A stretch of 64,000 nucleotides of DNA from Hofstenia miamia (Eukaryota; Xenacoelomorpha; Acoela; Hofsteniidae): positions 133,978-197,977 of the forward strand of contig CABFPE010000206.1 of assembly GCA_900660155.1 (NCBI GenBank), in the 5' to 3' direction. Positions 56,781 through 64,000 of the stretch are shown piece by piece (positions within the stretch are counted from its first letter, which is position 1; each line of letters starts with the position of its first letter). The notes beneath the pieces are model-generated. The model did not search any database. It was not told where the DNA came from and saw only the letters and a list, made by a program, of their open reading frames with translations. Made by a program: the position numbers and the translations under genes.

Positions 56781-56993
56781 AACTCAAATAAAGCAACCTA
56801 CCCTTTAGTAAAATATACTGACAATCTTAATTTTATTGATTTTTTTAATGAAAATGTTCGCATGCTTGCTAGGTTTAAAAACAGACATTTATCTCCAAAA
56901 TTTTCTATATCTATCGTACACATTTATACGGAAATAATCAGTTACGAATACCAACTTACTTTAGTGAAATGCACAACTAAGAGAAAAAGATAA
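56781..56993 (+). CDS. Putative terminal or internal exon, second copy
   Basis: It has the same acceptor and the same first 49 residues as the copy at 55843, but continues YQLTLVKCTTKRKR to a stop at 56991-56993. It could be a 3' terminal exon ending in a basic tail. The following frame 56995-57240 (NWSIEKIGNVPRFANVAKFY) also looks protein-like, which suggests either a frame break or another exon. Confidence 0.4.
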   Translation, partial: NSNKATYPLVKYTDNLNFIDFFNENVRMLARFKNRHLSPKFSISIVHIYTEIISYEYQLTLVKCTTKRKR

Positions 56994-57335
56994 ATTGTCA
57001 AATTGGTCTATTGAAAAAATTGGTAATGTTCCTAGATTTGCAAATGTAGCAAAATTCTATAAAGATTTTGAAATCAAGGTTACAAGATATCTCGTGTATA
57101 TCTCATTTATTTATTTTATTTACACACTTTTGGGGAAAAATCTGTATTTTCAAATGAAAAAAGTTTCATTTAAAATTCAACCCAAGATTAAAAACAACCA
57201 TTTTTATGGACATATCTATGAGTTGCACCCGCTCATGTAATGCTAGTTTTTGTGCGAAAAATTATTCTTGAGTAAGCTAAATTAAAATATATATTTTTCA
57301 ATGAGGAATTCGATTTTTGTAAACATGTTCAAATG

Positions 57336-58168
57336 AAATGCCTTTATATTTGCGATCATCTACAATTTCTAACAAAGAAATACATGAAAGTGAAATAACA
57401 AAAAAGTATTGGTCCAATCTTAAACTACTTTTCTGATAAACGTAATATCATGCTAATCGATTTCAGTTCTGCTGTTATGCAGCACTAAAAACTATCTAGA
57501 TATATCTTCTAATGTTTTTTATTTGTATTTTATTACTGTCATAATTGGCAAGAATAAACCATTTTGCTCCTTCGTAAATAACAATTTGAAATATAATGCT
57601 CGATAAAATAGATATGCTAAAATTTGTCCAATACACCTATGCTTCTAAATCTTTCATTGTAAAGGCAGCAGAAATTTTAATTGTGCCGATTGAATTTAGG
57701 AAACTTTGTAAAATAGCCGCTAGGAATTAGCTTTATCAATTTAGGATACTGGAAATGAGTATTTTTGCAATGTTTATCTACCATAGCTGCTCTGCTCCTA
57801 AATTTGCTGTGATTCTGCAAAAATAGTAGTTTATGGCATTGCTTACTTAATAAGACATTTTGAATTGTTGTAGTAATTGTATTAGCAGTAGTAGTATTAA
57901 TAGTAGTAGCATTAGTTAAATAGAATTTAACTAAAATGCAGTTAGCTCAGAGTATTTAACCAAAAATCTTTTAATTTTCAGTTATTTGTTACTCATTACT
58001 CCGGAGTATTAGTTTTATATACTTCAAGATGGAAACAGAAAATCCAACTGAAAACTGCAAATTTGGGCTGATTCAATTGAGATTTCGCTTAGGAATGGAT
58101 TAAGCTAGTTCGCGATTGTAATAATTTAAAACTAATATTTTTTATATTTCTAAAATTCATTTGTTTAG
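57336..58168. other. Intergenic or intronic, no exon supported
   Basis: An imperfect AGT/GTA triplet repeat lies at 57875-57912. A small open frame at 58030 (METENPTENCKFGLIQLRFR) lacks a donor site and is not called. Confidence 0.45.
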
Positions 58169-61085
58169 ACTTATTTGATTGCAAAGCGGATCAAGAAGAC
58201 AACAGTTGAAATAAAACTGTCACATGTAATAAAGTTGAAAGCGTTCGTTCTCAACTTACAATTGTGTAAAGACCCCCTATATATGCAGAGAGAATTGAAC
58301 GAAATGGTGGATAATGGAATGCAGGAAGCATCAGTGAGATCATACACAGGAACCTTTAAAGAGCATTTTCTGAAATTTGCCCGAAAGTACTCCTACATTA
58401 GTTTAACTGATGAGCAGCTGATTGTAGAAGAACTGGATGATTGTAGACAAAATTTTCAGGTAGAGTTTGAATTATCTTACTTAAATAACAACTAATTTAT
58501 ATCACATACATAGAGAAACAATTAATGCTTTCATGCCATTAACTTTTATGTGATTGATAAAATTTAGTGTGGTCGAAAAATCGAGGAGGTACTCCGAAAA
58601 AAAGAACGGGAGTCAGAAATGGCACTCTTAGAAGACAAAGCGAAATATTTCCAGTCTACTTTTGCCAATTCAATCAGCAATATTGTTAAAAAAATGAGGT
58701 ATTAATAGATATGTTAATTTAATAAATATTATTTCAGAAATGGAAAAAAATTTAACCTAGTATATTTATGCTGCTTAATTAAATAGTTTTTGAAGCACAA
58801 CTAAATGATATCTTGTTTTTTTACTCGATTTGATTTAAAAAACTCAATTTGATAATTTCCTAATGTAAAAAATAATGATACTTTTAAAGTTACACCGGAA
58901 GTAAAGTTACAAAACTTTAGGTTTTGTTGTAAATATAATAATAATATTTTCCTAAAAATTCTAACATTATTAATGACAATGGAAATACAAATTTTGTGTT
59001 GCTTTTCACGCAATTGTCATTGATGACATATTTATTTCATTTTAGACTATCGAGAATGGAAACCGTCTTAAATGTACAAGGTCATTCCTAATTTGGGAAA
59101 AGCAAAATATGGAAATTTCATTTGATATTTAGGCAAATATATATAGAGCAAAATTTCCTTTTTATTTACTAATCTAATTGTTTTTACACAAAGGTTCAGC
59201 AATTCTATTTCTATACATGTCTATTTTTCCATGATTCTTTCATACTAAATTGTATATATTAACAATTATATCAGTAAATAGATGCATATACTTTCCTAAA
59301 GTAATGATTTTCGAAATCGCTAATAAAATTTGTACAATAGATTTGTGCCCTAATGCTTGTAGTACCTTTAAAGTTATCATTACTTTGAGCTTGAGAATGT
59401 TTCTAAAATATAGCTATATTTCTTAAATTAACAATTTTTTTTATAATATAATAATGATAAAGAAGCTATTCAAAATTTTGGCAAATTTCAAATATAGATT
59501 TTAATAATATAGCACCAATTTCATTTGCACTATATTGCTATTTAACATAACCATTGAGATTGTTGGAAAAATGTTTGTTCTAAGTGAAGCGAATTCATTG
59601 CATTTCTTAAAATGCAACATAAATATACACTAGGGCGCCATTTATGAACCCCACTGCATTTTGCCATTACTGCTTTAGTTACTGTCGCACTACTAATATT
59701 TTTGAAATAATACCTCTAAGTGTGTTATTATGGTTGACTCAATATTAAATTAAATAGTCTATGCAAGCCCTACTGTAATCACGGCCTACGTATTTGCAGT
59801 AATATGGACGACAATGAGGCCAAAGACGTTTGCACGCCAGAATTTAATGAAACAAATCTATTTATGCTACCAATTTGCTATTTTATACATATCCACGCTT
59901 TTTAAAATATTTTCGTTTTTTATGGCAGTAAAATTTACATCCAAATATTATGATCCCACTAATGATAAACAATAATATTTCTACATTTCAAAATCAATTG
60001 TTTGATGTGCACTGAAAAAGCATAATGCAGATTTACAAACGAACAAATATAGATCTAAAGTTTACATTTAAAGATGCAGCATTTACTAAAATCTATTTTA
60101 TTTAACTTGTGAAACCCTCTAAATTGTTTAACAACCATTTGTTGTGAGGCAACTGTTATGATTGTAGGGCTACAAAAGTGAAAAAATATTGTGAAGATCT
60201 TTATTTTTAATACTTGAACAAAATTTGACCTATTTCGGTACATGCAAGAACATTTTATTGCTTCCTTTTGTTTTTGTACTGCAAATCACAAGACTTTGAT
60301 TAAAGTAAGCCTTAGTCCAGGTTAAAATTAATTACAACGGTTTTAGAAATGAAGAGACTATTCGTAAATATGCACTACTTGATGTGCAAAAGCATATCGC
60401 TTTAACACTTTGGTTGGAGTCAGGGCACCGCACAGGCGTTGTTGCCAATATCACAACGGAAGAATATGAAAAATGTCTCCAAAACGATGATGATGTTCCT
60501 GTGATTTCTGTCATGGAACATAAAGAATTTTTGACTTATGGAGAGGCTCATTTGCCACTTTCAAAAAGAGCTTTTGAGCTAATGAAGCTCTACTATGAAA
60601 AACGTCATTTGCTTATCAGAGGTATTAACATATAACTATTTAAAGAATTCTATTTAAAGAGCCCAAGTAAAAAAAATTAGGCCAAGTAAATTATAGATAA
60701 CATATATTTAGAAAGCTCACATCAGCAGTCAGAAAATGAGTGGCCTAATAACGACGGACGCTTAGAAAAACGAAATATTGCCAAAAAAATATATTTAAAA
60801 AAAAAGAGAAATTATTTCTTCCTAAACACAAATGGGAAAAAGTTTCTACCTAAAGAATGCGAAAAAATATGGAAAAAGTTAAATTTGAAAGTGCGCTTTA
60901 TTCCAACAATATGGAGGAATGTTGTGGTCACAGAAGCAGCATTAACAGCTGAGAAGGAACAAGACAGGCAGCAAGTATCTGACTTTTTGTGCCACTCGAG
61001 AAAAACACAAGATCGTGCATATCTACACACCAAAACAATCGCTAGAGCGAAAGAAACATTTCAGAAAATTTCAGAACTGAAATGA
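58169..61085 (+). CDS. Tyrosine recombinase, multi-exon (Crypton-like or domesticated)
   Basis: Exons inferred from splice sites and phase are 58169-58459, 58568-58698, 59046-59073 (weak), about 60321-60621 and 60712-61085. The first reads ELNEMVDNGMQEASVRSYTG then FKEHFLKFARKY, like a SAM-type core-binding domain. The fourth contains LTLWLESGHRTGVVANITTE with the first catalytic Arg (60429) and VMEHKEF with the hairpin Lys (60522). The last contains IPTIWRN (second Arg, 60915; the usual His three residues before is Thr), FLCHSRKTQ (His, 60993) and DRAYLHT (nucleophilic Tyr, 61020). The R-K-xxR-H-Y order is that of tyrosine recombinases. The last intron (60622-60711, GT-AG) joins exons with a perfect phase match and no stop. 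The last two exons are intact; the 5' start is not found. No reverse transcriptase is near, which argues against a DIRS origin. Confidence 0.7.
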
Positions 61086-62135
61086 TCTTCAAAATTTGTA
61101 AAAACTTTGTTTAAAAAAGTACATACCTAGGGAATAATTAGATTTCAAGTGATTTGTTGATTGTAATAGAGTTGAATAATAGTAGTCTTAATGCAGTAAA
61201 TTGATTTTTTGATTAAATTTTTAGAAAAGATCTGTGAATCAATTGGCATTATTGAGATAGTATTAAGTTATATAAATATCTTTATAATTGCAATTTTACT
61301 AAAAATTTAATTCTAAATTTTACAATTCTTTGGAAAGGTTAAATGTATGTTTGACATGCTCAATGCATTTTTAATTCTTGAAATGAATCAATGATATTAT
61401 TGTAAAATCAATAAATACACTTGTATTTTACAAATTTGCAACATAGCCGTAGCTCGCTCTAAATTCTTGAAGAACATAGATGAAATTCTATTGAAGTACA
61501 AAGCAAACCGCAACTTTACTAGATGCTAAATCATTTCCATGGCAATATTAGGGTTATTTTGTTTACGAATGTTTTCATTGACTTTAATTTTTAAATGAGT
61601 TTGATTTGAGGATTGAATTTGGAAGAAAATTCGTACTTTTTTGAACTTTAATATTCCAGAATTGTACATACTGAATGTCAACATGAGAAATGGTGTTTGG
61701 TGTAGAGGTTAATGCTCTTTTGAGATATCGCCGACTTATTTCATGAGCATAACCTGTGAAATCTGCAACAGAGTGTACGCTTTTGTAATATGCAGTAATG
61801 ATGATCGTATATAGCATTTTAAAAATAAAATGGTAGTCTTTCAAAATATATTTGTTATTCGAGATATTTTTTCAAATACTTCACATAAATAATTAATAAT
61901 CTTCTTTGTATTTCTGCTAACTTAACACATAGCGTTTATCGTTGTATTCTTGTCAATATTATTGGTCAATGTTGGTCAAAAATTGAGTGACCCGTTTCCA
62001 TCCTGCTCCGAACAAAATGGAAAATTTATAAATCGGTGAATATATTTTAATCACAATTTAACTATTCAAGTAGATTACATGTAATTTGCAAAATTATTTA
62101 AAAAATATATTATTAATAATGATTTTAATAAATAC
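61086..62135. other. Intergenic, no gene seen
   Basis: 3' flank of the recombinase gene; CAATAAATAC at 61409 could serve in polyadenylation. Nothing else is supported. Confidence 0.45.
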
Positions 62136-62174
62136 CATGGACTTCTACGATATAAATTATCGTAGAAGTCCATG
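62136..62174. repeat. Perfect 16-bp hairpin
   Basis: CATGGACTTCTACGAT (62136-62151) and ATCGTAGAAGTCCATG (62159-62174) are exact inverse complements around a 7-base loop. Nothing coding lies near. It may be a fold-back remnant or a structured RNA. Confidence 0.9.
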
Positions 62175-63197
62175 TACATAAAAAAAGAAATTTGAACTAA
62201 ATGTATATATAATTGAAATTTGTAACTATAAAATGGACCAATGTTACTGCCGCTTAAGGCAGATATCTAATTTCTGTGAACAGTTCATGTATCAAATTTT
62301 GTATATGATGCAAATTTCAAAATGCCCAAGTTCAACTAAAAATTTAGTTTTTAAAATTTCTCTAACTTCCAAATCGAACGTCTATGTTTGATACTTAAAT
62401 GCTTTGCTTCTATTTGCTACCAGTACAATGCTGTCTGCTGGTAATTATTATAAGCTTTTTGATCTATAGTAAATCAAAATTTAACAATATTGAAAATGAA
62501 TAGTTAGCATAGTATAATCAACTTAAATTTGGAACGGAATTCCAATTAGACCTTCAGCATTTTACGTTAGAAGGCAATTAATGGGGATTTTTATACTCTC
62601 GGGGAAGTGCAGGACTTCACATTTTATTGCCAAATAACTCTTAAATGAAATCAATTTACATATATCTATATATTATTAAGAAACAAATATAGATACAAGC
62701 TATTATTTAGAGAAAATCAATATAAATAGTTTAATATAATTTTAGTAAAATTCAATGAATCGGCATTTTAATTGAGTTACTATTGAATAAATGTTATAAC
62801 TTAAGAATTCTGAAATCATGTTAATGTTATTCTCATATCACTGTAAATGAGAAATTAATATTTAGATATATTGAAATGAACGCACCCAAAATTATTCAAT
62901 TCAGCATATTGACAAACATCTGCTGATTTCGCAACTTCAATTTTCCATATTATTTCTCAAAATTATTTATATTAAGATGTTGTCTAAGTATTTACAATAT
63001 CATTGTGAAGTAAATTTCAAATGTTTACAATTATATATGCTATTTCCATTATATTTCGGCAATCATTTATTTATATACATATAGGTTTGAGCGAAATACA
63101 TTTTAGTTTTCTTGTATTTCTGTTAAAAAAGAAATGCAAGTTATGAAATTCAAATAATTTAATTGAACTGCCGTTTTGTAGAATTGAAATTTCTCAG
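62175..63197. other. Intergenic, no gene seen
   Basis: AT-rich sequence without supported features. Confidence 0.5.
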
Positions 63198-63340
63198 CAC
63201 TGCCGGTTAATTGACTTTTGAGAAATTCTAAGTTGGACATATGGGCAAATATCTGCCGGTCCTTTAACTTTGAGTAAAGTCGAAAGACCGGCAGAATCTG
63301 GCGAAGGAATTCAATTTAACGGCAAAATTCTGCCTATTTA
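63198..63340. repeat. Palindromic GCCGGT-rich segment
   Basis: CTGCCGGTC (63253-63261) and GACCGGCAG (63286-63294) form a hairpin that includes ACTTT/AAAGT. Outer sequences (CTGCCGGTTAATTGA at 63202; TCAATTTAACGGCA near 63310) are also roughly inverted. It may be a small fold-back MITE. Confidence 0.55.
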
Positions 63341-64000
63341 TTGAAGAGCATGTTTGCCTCATAAAAAATTCTTACTTTATCAATTAAAATTTAACTTAAC
63401 AAAGATTTTCTCTAATCCAATTAATAATTATTTCTTTAAATATAATACTAACTATATATTTCCCAAATGATTTTCCAATGTTTTTTGCAAAATTTAAGCA
63501 GCAATTACATATCTACGTACTTCATATTTCTCAAGATAGATTAAATTATTTGTAAAATGTTTGAAATTCGAATAGACATCAAGAGAAAGCATACATACAC
63601 TTTTTACTGTATACCCAACTATGCTAGATAAATGTATTCCAATTTGATTTAGAAGTACACAATAACATATATATATATATGTAAATTTTAAATTCTTCGA
63701 ATGCTGTCACATCTGCTTTCAGTCGGCTTTCGATTGGATTAGCCCTATTTTTTACTAGCCTTGTCTAGGCTTGACATGGATTTCGCACAAAATCAATTGA
63801 GATTCAGCTGGGATTATTTAGTTTGCATTAAGCTGATTGAGAGCAAGGATGAATTCGTAGAAATGGATTAGATAAACCATGCAGATGTGAAGATTATCCT
63901 CATCTGCGCAGATTAAATATTGGTTAGTTGGGAAATATTAAGGATCACAACTATTTCTTACGTTTTCGCGTCGTATTTATGTGAATTTTGGTGAGAATAA
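63341..64000. other. Intergenic, no gene seen
   Basis: AT-rich to the window end, with a short (TA)n run at about 63669-63680. No gene recognised. Confidence 0.5.

Larger units (their letters stand above)
55105..57335. repeat. Tandem duplication of an exon-bearing ~0.9-kb segment plus a partial third copy
   Basis: 55105-56010 and 56011-56945 share a donor-side exon end (ATATTTTGAAGAAATTCTG), about 650 bp of intron-like sequence that is almost identical, and the exon starting NSNKATYPLVKY. The offset is 906-939 bp. A third partial copy, 57195-57335, matches the second copy (GTGCGAA, GAGGAATTC) more closely than the first. The junction at about 56010 fuses the end of the first downstream exon to the start of the second unit. 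Confidence 0.85.

Noticed and set aside
58801-59013. Minus-strand frame within the recombinase region
   Set aside because: It lies in an intron of the plus-strand gene and has no protein signature.

Overview
The window is a strongly AT-rich piece of an animal (metazoan) genome scaffold. Genes with GT-AG introns, a B-box/coiled-coil protein and a secreted FG-GAP-like protein point to an invertebrate animal. So does a transposon mix of hAT, piggyBac, mariner, a MULE-like element, CR1/L2-type LINEs with an esterase ORF1 and a 2A-like motif, a Penelope-like element and Ty3/gypsy fossils. The sequence alone does not give a species. The assembly is a draft: it has three gaps of exactly 1000 N, one gap of 61 N, five single-N joins, a leftover Tn5/Nextera-454 adapter and a false 3.1-kb duplication.

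Layout. 1-2120 is a nest of decayed hAT transposons. 3165-3759 is a MITE. 4630-6819 holds two halves of a piggyBac transposase on opposite strands. 7659-9245 (minus) is an intact B-box/coiled-coil gene with a 5'UTR intron. 9390-15000 is repeat-rich: a LINE 5' half (esterase ORF1, 2A-like motif) is cut by a hAT element and a gap, and a LINE 3' end lies on the far side. 15387-23670 holds MITEs, LINE pieces and a 59-bp tandem repeat. 25985-26440 (minus) is a fragment of a TNP2-like transposase. 28128-29946 (minus) is a secreted FG-GAP-like protein gene whose frame shifts once at a run of eight A.

30590-35075 holds a Penelope-like element, a LINE 3' end and a broken Ty3/gypsy fossil. 33935-37028 is repeated at 38284-41376 directly after a sequencing adapter, so it is almost certainly an assembly artefact. 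41940-43135 is a second, inverted copy of the split piggyBac arrangement. 44946-47057 (minus) is another gypsy fossil. 48915-49321 is a mariner 3' end, and immediately after it 49357-50536 is a MULE-like element with about 190-bp inverted ends, a perfect 9-bp target duplication and two tRNA-like sequences in opposite orientation. 53295-53960 is a LINE reverse transcriptase fragment. 54590-57335 contains tandemly duplicated putative exons. 58169-61085 is a spliced tyrosine-recombinase gene with most of its catalytic residues in place.

No operon-like cooperation is visible. The most unusual items are the intron-bearing tyrosine recombinase, the tRNA-carrying MULE-like element, the split-inverted piggyBac pair and the duplicated exons upstream of the recombinase. 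The three host-type genes (B-box, FG-GAP, recombinase) are separated by long AT-rich stretches in which I see no genes.
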